A stretch of 32,129 nt of DNA from contig JACONM010000012.1 in the NCBI GenBank assembly GCA_014323765.1, positions 205,409 to 237,537 of the forward strand. Direction: 5' to 3'. Below are positions 1 through 7,487 of the stretch, piece after piece. The notes below the pieces were generated by a model, which was not told where the DNA came from, made no database searches, and saw nothing but the letters and a program-made list of their open reading frames with translations. Source of the DNA: Cellvibrionales bacterium. Its GTDB lineage: Bacteria; Pseudomonadota; Gammaproteobacteria; Pseudomonadales; GM7GCV1. Made by a program: the position numbers and the translations under genes. Position 1 is the first letter of the stretch, and every line of letters starts with the position of its first letter.

Positions 1-1
1 C

Positions 2-1564
2 GCCGTCGCCGAAGACCACAGCGACTCAAACGCCGAGCCACTCGCCAGCCTAATCGCCATCTCCGCCAACGCTCAAACCGCCCCCCACACCCTGCAAAGC
101 GGCGCCGATTTTTACAGCACCCCCCGCCTCTCCCCCGATGGCAACGACCTCCTCTGGCTGCAATGGAATCACCCCGACATGCCCTGGACCCGCAACGAGC
201 TCTGGTACGCCCCGCTAAACGCCCCCGCAAAAGCAAAAAAACTAGTGGCAGGCGACGAATCGATTTTCCAACCGCAATTCTCCCCCACCGGGCGCATCCA
301 CTACGTCAGCGACCGCAATAATTGGTGGAACCTCTACGAATACCGCCCCGCCGCCCCCGACCGCTGCCTCGTCCCCGCCGAGCGCGAATGCGGCCTACCG
401 CAATGGCAATTCGGCATGTCGACCTGGGGCTTTATCGCCCCCGATAAAATCCTCGCCGCCTATTCCGCCAACGGCACCTGGTCCCTCTACCAATTAAACC
501 TAACCACCGGCAAAGAACACAAAATCGCCGCCGATTACAATTACCTCTCCCACCTAGCCACCGACCCCGCCAGCGGTCGCGCCCTAATAATCGCCGCCAG
601 CCCACAACAACCCGAACACCTCTGCACAGTAAAAACCACCAGCAAAACGGATGCGGATAAAACCGAAAAAATCCGCCCCCTATTTACCGACCACCCCCCC
701 CAATCGCCGGTATCCCAAGCCCAATCGATAACCTTCGCCGCCGCCAACGGCACCCCCGTCCACGGCTTTTTTTACCCGCCACACAACGCCGCCTATCGCG
801 CCCCACCGGACGACCGCCCCCCGCTATTAGTGCTCTGCCACGGCGGCCCGACCGCCGCCACCAACGCCGCCTTCAATTTAGCCATTCAATTTTGGACCAG
901 CCGCGGTTTTGCCGTCACCGATATTAATTACCGCGGCAGCACCGGCTTCGGGCGCGCCTATCGACTCAGCCTAGACGGCCACTGGGGCATTTACGATGTC
1001 GCCGATGCCTGCGCCGCCGCAGAATACTGCGCCGCCCAAGGCTGGGTCGCCCGCGATAAATGCATCATTCGCGGCAGCAGCGCCGGCGGTTACACGGTCC
1101 TCAGCGCCCTCTGTTTTCACAATACCTTCGCCGCCGGCTGCAGCCGCTACGGCATCGGCGACCTAAAAGCCCTCGCCGCCGACACCCACAAATTCGAATC
1201 CCGCTACACCGACCGCTTAATCGCCCCGCCCACCGACACCGCCACCTACGCCGCCCGCTCGCCCATAAACCACGTCGAGAAATTCAGCTGCCCCACCCTA
1301 TTTTTCCAAGGCTTAAAAGACCGCGTCGTCCCCCCCGAACAGTCAAAAAAAATGGCCACCGCCCTAAAAAAAGCCGGCTTCCCCGTCTGCCTAATAACCT
1401 ACCCCGACGAAGCCCACGGCTTCCGCAACGCCCCCAACATAACCCACGCCCTAAACACCGAACTAGCTTTTTATGGCACTGTTTTTGGAATAAAAACCGA
1501 CTCCCCAATAACCAACTTAAAAATCGCCAATCTACCAACAACCCGCCCAAAGCCAGCCTCTTAA
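2..1564 (+). CDS. S9 family (prolyl oligopeptidase-like) peptidase, 5'-truncated
   Basis: This is a serine peptidase of the dipeptidyl aminopeptidase/acylaminoacyl-peptidase type. The frame is open from base 2, so the true start lies upstream of the window; the ATG at 179 is internal. The visible N-terminal part carries beta-propeller-like strands (STPRLSPDG near base 115, then QPQFSPTGRIHYVSDRN). The C-terminal part is an alpha/beta hydrolase: HGGPT, then the nucleophile elbow RGSSAGG (Ser codon 1079-1081), an Asp in GLKDRVV (codon 1319-1321) and a His in DEAHGF (codon 1415-1417). That is a complete Ser-Asp-His triad, so the enzyme is probably active. Such enzymes cleave short peptides; the substrate cannot be told. 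Leucine codons are unusual: from base 179 on there are 16 CTA, 12 CTC, 6 TTA and no CTG or TTG. The gene ends 97 bases before seqA, which has its own likely promoter. Confidence 0.9.
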   Translation, partial: AVAEDHSDSNAEPLASLIAISANAQTAPHTLQSGADFYSTPRLSPDGNDLLWLQWNHPDMPWTRNELWYAPLNAPAKAKKLVAGDESIFQPQFSPTGRIHYVSDRNNWWNLYEYRPAAPDRCLVPAERECGLPQWQFGMSTWGFIAPDKILAAYSANGTWSLYQLNLTTGKEHKIAADYNYLSHLATDPASGRALIIAASPQQPEHLCTVKTTSKTDADKTEKIRPLFTDHPPQSPVSQAQSITFAAANGTPVHGFFYPPHNAAYRAPPDDRPPLLVLCHGGPTAATNAAFNLAIQFWTSRGFAVTDINYRGSTGFGRAYRLSLDGHWGIYDVADACAAAEYCAAQGWVARDKCIIRGSSAGGYTVLSALCFHNTFAAGCSRYGIGDLKALAADTHKFESRYTDRLIAPPTDTATYAARSPINHVEKFSCPTLFFQGLKDRVVPPEQSKKMATALKKAGFPVCLITYPDEAHGFRNAPNITHALNTELAFYGTVFGIKTDSPITNLKIANLPTTRPKPAS

Positions 1565-1578
1565 ACTGAAATCCACGC

Positions 1579-1607
1579 TTGATATTAGCAGCAATATCCT
1601 ATAGGAT
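1579..1607 (+). promoter_or_regulatory. Candidate sigma70 promoter for seqA with overlapping palindrome
   Basis: A -35-like TTGATA (1579-1584) and a -10-like TAGGAT (1602-1607) are separated by 17 bases, upstream of the seqA start at 1662. A perfect 14-base palindrome, TATCCTATAGGATA, lies at 1595-1608 and covers the -10, so it could be an operator. A Shine-Dalgarno-like TGAGGA ends about 8 bases before the seqA ATG. Assigned by eye only. Confidence 0.4.
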
Positions 1608-1661
1608 ACGCCCCGTTTTTGATGGACAGCCAACCCGCTAATCCTTAATGAGGAAACCGCC

Positions 1662-2180
1662 ATGAAAAAAGTTACGGTAGAACTAGACCAAGATGTCTAC
1701 GATTATTTAACCAAAAAAGCCAAACCACTAGAGTCAGGCTCCGATCTCCTCCGCCGCCTGCTACGCATCGATAACGCTGTGTCAATACGAAAATCCACAG
1801 TTCCCAGAACAAAAAATATCCAACCGAAGAGCTTGCAAGCGATATTGCAAGATCCCGAAGTCGTTCATTACAGCGCAGCGATCGACCGCTATCTCGCCGT
1901 GCTCGGTGGCGCACATTACGATCAAGAGGAAACTTTTGGTTTAATTATCGATTTTTGGGATGAAAACACCCCGGGAAGGGTCAAACGATTTGCTAAATCC
2001 AGAGAAGGCATAGAAAGTTCCGGTAGAAATACCCAGCCAAGAAAGATACCGGGCTCAATTTATTGGATAAGCGCAAATCTCTCCAACGAAAATAAATGCA
2101 AATTTGCCCGCGACACCCTCGATTTTTTCAACTACCCGGAAGAATTGATCCGCGCAGCCGTCGCTCTGATACGCGGCTAA
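1662..2180 (+). CDS. seqA: SeqA-like negative modulator of replication initiation (diverged)
   Basis: SeqA binds hemimethylated GATC sites, sequesters newly replicated oriC and helps organise new DNA behind the fork. The protein has 172 residues (E. coli SeqA has 181). The N-terminal oligomerisation region matches closely: a short beta start (MKKVTVELDQDVYDYL) then ESGSDLLRRLL at about 24-34, equivalent to ESASDILRRML in E. coli. After a linker (about 40-58) comes the DNA-binding domain with GRVKRF (105-110), PGSIYWISAN (130-139), NKC (144-146) and YPEELI (158-163), which parallel GRTRVYF, PGTPYWVITN, RKC and FPAELI. Several positions that contact DNA in E. coli differ (T117 to V, R118 to K, N152 to S by my alignment), while R116 and N150 equivalents remain. 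The neighbour is not pgm as in Enterobacterales. Clear Shine-Dalgarno (TGAGGA) before the ATG. If function is kept, a Dam methylase should exist elsewhere in the genome. Confidence 0.8.
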   Translation: MKKVTVELDQDVYDYLTKKAKPLESGSDLLRRLLRIDNAVSIRKSTVPRTKNIQPKSLQAILQDPEVVHYSAAIDRYLAVLGGAHYDQEETFGLIIDFWDENTPGRVKRFAKSREGIESSGRNTQPRKIPGSIYWISANLSNENKCKFARDTLDFFNYPEELIRAAVALIRG

Positions 2181-2247
2181 ATTCACCGCCAAAACCGCAC
2201 CCCAAACTGGCACAATCCCCCACCCAAAACTGCCAAGACAAGCCACC

Positions 2248-2967
2248 ATGACCGCCAAACAACCCCCCCCCAATATCGACCCGGACGAAATCGCCCGCTT
2301 TGAATCCCTAGCCGCTCGCTGGTGGGATCCGGCGGGCGAATTCAAACCGCTGCACCGGATGAACCCCGTGCGCACCGACTACATCAACCGCCGCTCGCCC
2401 GTCGCCGAGCTTCGCTATCTGGATGTCGGCTGCGGCGGCGGCCTATTGACCGAAGCCATGGGGGCCCTAGGCGCACAGGTCACCGGCATCGACATGGGCA
2501 CGGCCCCGCTGGCAGTCGCCCGCCTCCACGCCGAGCAATCGGGATTGCAAATCGACTACCGCCAAAACACCGCCGAAGCACTGGCAAAAGAATCACCCGC
2601 CACTTACGAAGTAGTCAGCTGCCTAGAAATGCTAGAACACGTGCCCGACCCACAATCGGTTATCCACGCCTGCGCGCAACTCACCACACCCGGCGGCAAC
2701 CTGTATTTTTCCACCCTAAACCGCAACCTAAAATCTTTTTTATTGGCGATTGTCGGAGCCGAATACATCGCCCGCCTATTGCCCCGCGGCACCCACCAAT
2801 ACCGCAAATTCATCCGCCCCTCCGAACTCTGCCGCTGCATTCGCCAAGCCGGGCTAGAAGTGCGCGAGACCACCGGCATGCTTTACAACCCCCTAAACGG
2901 CACCTTCCGGTTAAGCAAGCGCAACCTAGATGTCAACTACATCATCCATGCCGTAAAACCAAACTAA
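2248..2967 (+). CDS. ubiG: Ubiquinone biosynthesis O-methyltransferase UbiG
   Basis: UbiG carries out both O-methylations of the ubiquinone head group, using S-adenosylmethionine, at the inner face of the cytoplasmic membrane. The 239-residue length fits the family (E. coli 240). The N-terminus has IARFESLAARWWDPAGEFKPLH (roughly 15-36), a UbiG signature, then the SAM-binding LDVGCGGGLL (58-67), the acidic loop GIDMG, and EMLEHVPDP in motif post-II. The codons for residues 6-8 (PPP) lie in a run of nine Cs at 2263-2271. It is the first of three genes, ubiG-mupP-yciK, in the order known from Pseudomonas; mupP follows after 36 bases. It lies 67 bases after seqA with no evident terminator. Confidence 0.96.
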   Translation: MTAKQPPPNIDPDEIARFESLAARWWDPAGEFKPLHRMNPVRTDYINRRSPVAELRYLDVGCGGGLLTEAMGALGAQVTGIDMGTAPLAVARLHAEQSGLQIDYRQNTAEALAKESPATYEVVSCLEMLEHVPDPQSVIHACAQLTTPGGNLYFSTLNRNLKSFLLAIVGAEYIARLLPRGTHQYRKFIRPSELCRCIRQAGLEVRETTGMLYNPLNGTFRLSKRNLDVNYIIHAVKPN

Positions 2968-3003
2968 ACACCTGCGCTGCATTTACAGAAACATCATCAA
3001 CCC

Positions 3004-3672
3004 ATGTCAAATTCAGTAAAAGCCGTACTCTTCGATCTAGACGGCACCCTCATGGACACAGCGGCGGATTTCACCACCGCACTAAACCAGCTTTTAATCC
3101 GTGAACAACGTCCGCCTTTAATCAAAGACGAGGTACGCGCCCTCGCCGGCGATGGATCGGCAGGGTTAATTCGCGCCGTTTTCGATATTCCTGACTCCGA
3201 CCCCGAATCCGAGCCGCTGCGCCAAGCCATGTTAGAAAATTACGCCGCCTGCCTAACCGAAAAAACCCGCTTATTTACCGGCTTTGCAGATCTTTTAACT
3301 TGGCTAGACAGCCGAACATTACTCTGGGGAATCGTCACCAACAAACCGCTGCGCTACGCCCGCCCCATCGTACAGAAACTCGCCCCCGCCTGCGCCACCC
3401 TAATCTGCCCCGAACATGTCGCCCACCCCAAACCCAGCCCGGAGGGCCTATTACTGGCCGCAAAGCAACTAGAGGTCGATGCCCGCACATGCCTTTATGT
3501 GGGCGACCACAAGCGCGACATCGAAGCCGGCCAAGCCGCCGGAATGCGCACCATCGCCGCCTGCTGGGGCTACATCGACCCACAAACCGACAACCCCGCC
3601 GCATGGAATGCCGATTATCTAATCGACCGCCCCGCCGACCTCCAACCCCTTATCGAGAAACTCATCCAATGA
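3004..3672 (+). CDS. mupP: HAD phosphatase, probably MupP (N-acetylmuramic acid 6-phosphate phosphatase)
   Basis: This is a 222-residue haloacid-dehalogenase phosphatase of the Gph-like subgroup. Motif I is FDLDGTLMDT (nucleophile D11 and D13), motif II is IVTNKP, motif III is the Lys in HPKPSP, and motif IV is VGDHKRDIEAG. By sequence alone it could be called phosphoglycolate phosphatase. The position between ubiG and yciK matches Pseudomonas mupP, whose product dephosphorylates MurNAc-6-phosphate in the cell-wall recycling route that feeds AmgK and MurU and bypasses fosfomycin-sensitive de novo synthesis. I therefore favour MupP; that call is inference from context. The TGA overlaps the yciK ATG (ATGA), so the two are translationally coupled. 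Confidence 0.85.
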   Translation: MSNSVKAVLFDLDGTLMDTAADFTTALNQLLIREQRPPLIKDEVRALAGDGSAGLIRAVFDIPDSDPESEPLRQAMLENYAACLTEKTRLFTGFADLLTWLDSRTLLWGIVTNKPLRYARPIVQKLAPACATLICPEHVAHPKPSPEGLLLAAKQLEVDARTCLYVGDHKRDIEAGQAAGMRTIAACWGYIDPQTDNPAAWNADYLIDRPADLQPLIEKLIQ

Positions 3673-4448
3673 AAACCACCCGCAACTTGCCCGCCACCCA
3701 CCACGAAATCTTCGCCGCCGATTACTCCGCTAATTACCTAGCCGGTCGCACAGTGCTAGTCACCGGTGCCGGCGATGGCATCGGCCAAACCGCCGCGCTC
3801 CACTACGCCGTCCACGGTGCCCGCTTAATTCTCGCCGGCCGCACCGTCGCCAAATTAGAAAACACCTACGACCAAATCTTAGCCAACAATGCCCCACAAC
3901 CCAGCATTTACCCCATCGATTTTGCCGGTGCCCAAGAAGCCGATTACACCCAAATGGCCGCGCACATCGATAAAAACGGCCCGCTCAACGGCATACTCTT
4001 TAACGCCAGCCTATTAGGTGCCCGCTGCCCAATCGAAAACTACCCGCTCGCCGATTGGGATGCCTGCATGACCGTCAATCTACGCAGTCAATTTTTAATG
4101 ACAAAAGCCCTGCTACCTGCCCTGCAACGCCACCCCGACAGCAAAATTATTTACACCTCTTCCGGCGTCGGTCGCCACGGCCGAGCACACTGGGGAGCCT
4201 ACGCCATATCCAAATTCGCCACCGAGGGACTAATGCAAGTATTGGCAGATGAACTGGACGGCGCATCCAGCCTATGTGTCAACGCCATCAACCCCGGTCC
4301 AATCCGCACCCAAATGCGCGCCACCGCCTACCCCGCAGAAAACCCCACCCAACTCCCCACCGCCACCACCATAATGCCACTCTACCTCTACCTAATAGGC
4401 CCAGCCTCCGCCAACCTATCCGGCCATTCCCTCGATGCGCAACCCTAG
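3669..4448 (+). CDS. yciK: YciK-family short-chain dehydrogenase/reductase
   Basis: This is a 259-residue classical SDR oxidoreductase with an N-terminal Rossmann fold. It has TGAGDGIG for cofactor binding (32-39), NAS (112-114) and the catalytic set Ser164/Ser165, Tyr178, Lys182 (TSS, then YAISK). The start at 3669 is chosen because it overlaps the mupP stop as ATGA and gives the family's usual N-terminus; the frame is open further upstream but inside mupP. The AGR after the second strand (56-58) suggests NADP(H) preference. The physiological substrate of YciK is not established. Its conserved linkage to ubiG-mupP suggests co-expression. Ends with LDAQP, followed by a structured 94-base gap before the accessory operon. 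Confidence 0.92.
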   Translation: MKTTRNLPATHHEIFAADYSANYLAGRTVLVTGAGDGIGQTAALHYAVHGARLILAGRTVAKLENTYDQILANNAPQPSIYPIDFAGAQEADYTQMAAHIDKNGPLNGILFNASLLGARCPIENYPLADWDACMTVNLRSQFLMTKALLPALQRHPDSKIIYTSSGVGRHGRAHWGAYAISKFATEGLMQVLADELDGASSLCVNAINPGPIRTQMRATAYPAENPTQLPTATTIMPLYLYLIGPASANLSGHSLDAQP

Positions 4449-4467
4449 ACAGGCAAAAAACTCGAAA

Positions 4468-4533
4468 ATTCACCGCCTACACACTTGCATATTCACCAAC
4501 CCATGCACTAGGATGGGGTTGGTAGGCGTGAAA
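4468..4533. repeat. Long imperfect inverted repeat between yciK and the accessory operon
   Basis: The inner arms ACCAACCC (4495-4502) and GGGTTGGT (4516-4523) are perfect complements, and the next two bases also pair across one bulged G. The outer arms TTCACCGCCTAC (4469-4480) and GTAGGCGTGAA (4522-4532) are complementary apart from one extra C. Folded together they give a two-part hairpin with a bulge of about 14 bases on the left arm. There is no T-tract on either side, so it is not a classic intrinsic terminator. It marks the exact border between core genes and the accessory operon. Confidence 0.65.
4485..4514 (+). promoter_or_regulatory. Weak candidate promoter for the accessory operon, inside the inverted repeat
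   Basis: A TTGCAT -35-like box (4485-4490) and a TAGGAT -10-like box (4509-4514) are separated by 18 bases, upstream of the first gene of the 4543-9804 operon. The -10 is the same hexamer as the one proposed for seqA. Both boxes lie within the hairpin region, so promoter use and folding could interfere with each other. Assigned by eye; moderate to low support. Confidence 0.3.
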
Positions 4534-4542
4534 TGAGCGTTC

Positions 4543-5157
4543 ATGCTGGCTTCATACCCAGATCTCCATGAGGCGAACTTGAGTTTTCTCAGCAAACTAT
4601 TACTCAGCATCCCCATTTTGGTGGTTGCGTTCTTCCTTTTGCTGCCAGCAGAGCGCAGCCCTGAGGGCGCACGTGACCATCTGGCCAGCGGTCTCAGACT
4701 CCCCGATGCTAGGATTTCCTTAACTTTTCCCCAGCCTATGTCTATCACCGAGCTATTTCCACTGTACGACCAAGCTGCCGAGCTAGGCGGGTACAACTGC
4801 GCCTGCATGACCCTTGAGGAAGCAGTCGCCAGCTCAAAAACTATTTTTTCTTGGACCCCACTGTACTTTGATCCAGAGCAGCATCGCATCGCCTTTATGC
4901 TGCCGCGCAAGGACAAATCAAAGCAAGTAGTGCATTTCATCTTTTACAGCAAAGATCCAGATCCTTTTAGCGAAGAGGAATGGCAGGAATTTGCCAGATG
5001 GGAAAGCGACTATCTTCCACAGGTGTTCCCACAAGCCGAGATTCAAGCGATTGAAAACTCCACAGAATTCACCAATTCCGGGTACAGTACTGACCCTAGG
5101 CAGTCCGCCAAAGTTACGATTCCAACAACCTTTCAACTGAAGCTCGCATCACCATGA
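4543..5157 (+). CDS. Uncharacterised membrane-anchored protein (paralogue A of the accessory operon)
   Basis: A 204-residue protein of unknown function. After a short N-terminal stretch it has one hydrophobic segment (about 15-35, SKLLLSIPILVVAFFLLLP) with no lipobox Cys, then a soluble domain. The domain is clearly homologous to the lipoprotein at 7474-8073. Shared blocks are P.S..EL.P.Y, a GY.C motif, HRIAF/YKIAF, VVHFIF/VVYFIF, EE.W, YLPQ.FPQAEI and EFTN..Y. An alternative TTG start at 4579 has GAGG at 4570-4573 and would begin right before the hydrophobic segment; it is a serious competitor to the ATG at 4543. A sampled line (4741) is 55% GC, close to the host, unlike the paralogue at 37%. 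The stop overlaps the next gene's ATG (ATGA), so the two are coupled. A partner, chaperone or immunity role for the next gene's product is inference only. Confidence 0.75.
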   Translation: MLASYPDLHEANLSFLSKLLLSIPILVVAFFLLLPAERSPEGARDHLASGLRLPDARISLTFPQPMSITELFPLYDQAAELGGYNCACMTLEEAVASSKTIFSWTPLYFDPEQHRIAFMLPRKDKSKQVVHFIFYSKDPDPFSEEEWQEFARWESDYLPQVFPQAEIQAIENSTEFTNSGYSTDPRQSAKVTIPTTFQLKLASP

Positions 5158-7487
5158 AAAAAATTCTCCTATCCGCATCATTCCTGTGCATCTGTCTGCT
5201 GATTAGCTCCCCCACATGGGCATCCTATTATTCAGGCTATGTCCCTTTCCTCAAACCGATTCCTGCGCCCCCTTCTGTCAGTGTCCCATCCACTGATGCG
5301 GACGGTAGTTACCGCGTCAACTGGACAGTCCGCACTAACGCCTATCGATACGATGTTTCAGTCAAAGTAAATAACGGTAGCTATGCCCGCATATACAGCG
5401 GCTCGTCTACCAGCATCGCGCAGCAACGCACCCCGGGAACCTACAGCTATATTGTCAGAGCATGCAGCTTCCGCGGCTGTAGCAGGTATTCAACGCCCAA
5501 GTCTGTCCGAGTTGCATCACCGCCTCCTAAGGTCACAGTGCGTTGGCAACCAAATAATCTAAATCTAGGCGAAGCCACTTCCCTGATCTGGTCAGCCCAG
5601 AATGTTGCAAGCTGTATAGATAGCAAAGGGGTAGAATATGTAAATACCAATAGCCGCTTCTACGCAAGGCGAACCAGCCCCTGGGCATACAGGCCAACTC
5701 GAGAAGGTTCTATCAATCTCAGGCTAACCTGCATCGGGAAAGACGGCTCCAGAGTATCCGCCACCGCAACCGGGCATGTCCGCCCCCGTCTGCCTGCCCA
5801 TGTCGGTTTTAGCGAAAATTATCGAGCACTGTTAAAAACCACCAACGGCACCACCATCGCACTAACTAAAAACACAGGCAGCGTGCCTTCAGTGGGGGAC
5901 ATTGAGCTCGTCTGGAATTCAAGCTCAAAAACTTATAGCCCGCAGATACTGAGATCTACTAGCGGTTCTTGGCGTTCAGTATCGATTAAACCGGTATTGG
6001 AAGATTTTAATGTGGATGGCTTCACTGATATCTTGCTAAAAAACATGAATTCGGCGGTCCCCGCTATCCCCAACCTACTCGACCAGATCGTCTTTGCTAA
6101 CCCCAAAAGGGGCCAAGCCCCCCTAACGGTTACCGCCCTAGATGAAAAGTTCCAGATGTTTTTCCGAGACATGTACAAATGGATGGGGAATAGAAATTAT
6201 TTCGATGCGGCTTTCAAATCAATAGCCATGCCTTCCTATAAGTATTACATTATCTACGATTACTACTTTTGCTTTCGTGGCTTCCGTACCCGCTTCTTTT
6301 CCTTCCCCACCTGCTACCGAAACACAGCCGTCTTACGCTCTATCGAATATACTCTAACCAGTACCACGGTCAACACCCAGCTCCCCTATTTATCCGATCC
6401 CAATTTTGTCAAACTCGCCGGAAAACTACTACAAAGTAGCTTCGAATCTCGCTATTCCATTAGTTTGGCACCCTATGAATCAGGCGAAATATCAGGCTGT
6501 AAATTCTATTGCGGTAGAAACTATGGCTGGTACTACTCAGGAAGAGTCTATGATCTTTTTGTACCATCGACTAAAACCACTAAGGTTTTTGACCGGGAAA
6601 ACTACAATCTGGATGCCCTAAATGTAGCAACAGTCTTAGCTCATATCCTTGATGGCACTTATTCTGATCAAACAGATCATTGGCGGGTATTTGCAGAAGC
6701 TGCCGCCAATATCATGGGCGTTCCGTTATTCGGGTTTAACTTTGGTGGTGAGCGTGATAATACTCCGTATAAAAAAGGCGCAATGGATGAAAGCGATGAA
6801 GCTAATGCACTAATAAGGCATTGGATATACATAGCTTGGAAAATAAATTCTGCAACAAATGAAAACGATAATTCAATACCCCCCCCAGAAACATGGCAGA
6901 AACATGAATACAATTTTAAAACCACCATTTGCAGCACAGATAAAGATACGGTATTCTATGAATATATTTATAGGGGAACAACACTCCCAGAAGAGATTAT
7001 TACCTTAACTATTCCAGCCAATGTTTGCACATTACAGAACGTATTTTGTTGGTCTAAGAAAAACCCTGCCCCAAGAAAAAATACACTAAATCAGAAGACA
7101 GCAAAACATGGTAAATCCGAAGAACTGATTGGTTCTAATCGAGTTATAACTTGGATAGATGAGAATGGGTACACTCATATCAACGAAACACAGGAGGGGC
7201 ATATTTTACATGACTCACTAGCAAAACCGAATTGCGCAAACTTGAAAGGCGGTCTTAAGGATATTTCTACAATTCCCGATCGATGCTCGTATGTCCAACG
7301 AAAAGTACAGCATAGTATCGCTAGGCCCTCTGATATTGAAATTTTTACTCATGGGGCAGGGTACAATAGCCCTCCGATCATGTCCGAAATTAATAAAGTT
7401 TTTGGTAGAGGAATATTCAAAAATACTGATTCATGGATCCGTAATCGCCTCGCTAAGAAAGGTACTTGTACCGATGATCCTTCATAA
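5154..7487 (+). CDS. Large secreted modular protein with FnIII/Ig-like and FG-GAP-like modules, unknown C-terminal domain
   Basis: A 777-residue protein with a Sec signal peptide (1-23, ending PTWA). An FnIII-like module follows (about 35-117, ending SYIVRACSFRGCSRYS), of the kind found at the N-termini of marine gammaproteobacterial Rhs and toxin-like surface proteins. Next is a second Ig-like module (about 120-207, LIWSAQNVASC and INLRLTC) and a VCBS/FG-GAP-like module (about 212-305) with the calcium-loop-type motif DFNVDGFTDILL from residue 284. No Rhs/YD repeats are present. From about residue 420 onward I recognise nothing; the tail is Cys-rich, with about ten cysteines after residue 440. 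Composition falls along the gene: sampled 60-base lines are 58-62% GC at 5281 and 5761, 43% at 6121, 37% at 6841 and 30% at 7381. A run of eight Cs (6879-6886) encodes Pro576-578. The design fits a polymorphic effector with an exchangeable tip, but no toxin motif is visible. Confidence 0.85.
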   Translation: MKKILLSASFLCICLLISSPTWASYYSGYVPFLKPIPAPPSVSVPSTDADGSYRVNWTVRTNAYRYDVSVKVNNGSYARIYSGSSTSIAQQRTPGTYSYIVRACSFRGCSRYSTPKSVRVASPPPKVTVRWQPNNLNLGEATSLIWSAQNVASCIDSKGVEYVNTNSRFYARRTSPWAYRPTREGSINLRLTCIGKDGSRVSATATGHVRPRLPAHVGFSENYRALLKTTNGTTIALTKNTGSVPSVGDIELVWNSSSKTYSPQILRSTSGSWRSVSIKPVLEDFNVDGFTDILLKNMNSAVPAIPNLLDQIVFANPKRGQAPLTVTALDEKFQMFFRDMYKWMGNRNYFDAAFKSIAMPSYKYYIIYDYYFCFRGFRTRFFSFPTCYRNTAVLRSIEYTLTSTTVNTQLPYLSDPNFVKLAGKLLQSSFESRYSISLAPYESGEISGCKFYCGRNYGWYYSGRVYDLFVPSTKTTKVFDRENYNLDALNVATVLAHILDGTYSDQTDHWRVFAEAAANIMGVPLFGFNFGGERDNTPYKKGAMDESDEANALIRHWIYIAWKINSATNENDNSIPPPETWQKHEYNFKTTICSTDKDTVFYEYIYRGTTLPEEIITLTIPANVCTLQNVFCWSKKNPAPRKNTLNQKTAKHGKSEELIGSNRVITWIDENGYTHINETQEGHILHDSLAKPNCANLKGGLKDISTIPDRCSYVQRKVQHSIARPSDIEIFTHGAGYNSPPIMSEINKVFGRGIFKNTDSWIRNRLAKKGTCTDDPS

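Noticed and set aside
1060-1569. Arg/Pro/His-rich open frame overlapping the S9 peptidase in another frame
   Set aside because: Its composition is a by-product of the C-rich codons of the real gene. The same explanation applies to similar long shadow frames over mupP, mrp, uppP, era and recO.
4468-4533. Integron attC site at the accessory-operon border
   Set aside because: The arms look attC-like in layout, but no proper RYYYAAC/GTTRRRY core pair is present (GTTGGTA breaks the purine rule), no integrase is seen, and the cassette genes form a single operon.
7291-7473. Upstream ATG at 7291 as the start of lipoprotein B
   Set aside because: It would overlap the secreted-protein gene by almost 200 bases and bury the lipoprotein signal; the ATG at 7474 gives a normal signal and spacing.
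5154-7487. Rhs or insecticidal Tc toxin call for the 777-residue protein
   Set aside because: Only the N-terminal FnIII/Ig/FG-GAP-like modules resemble those proteins. No YD repeats or Rhs core motif are present, so the name would overstate the evidence.
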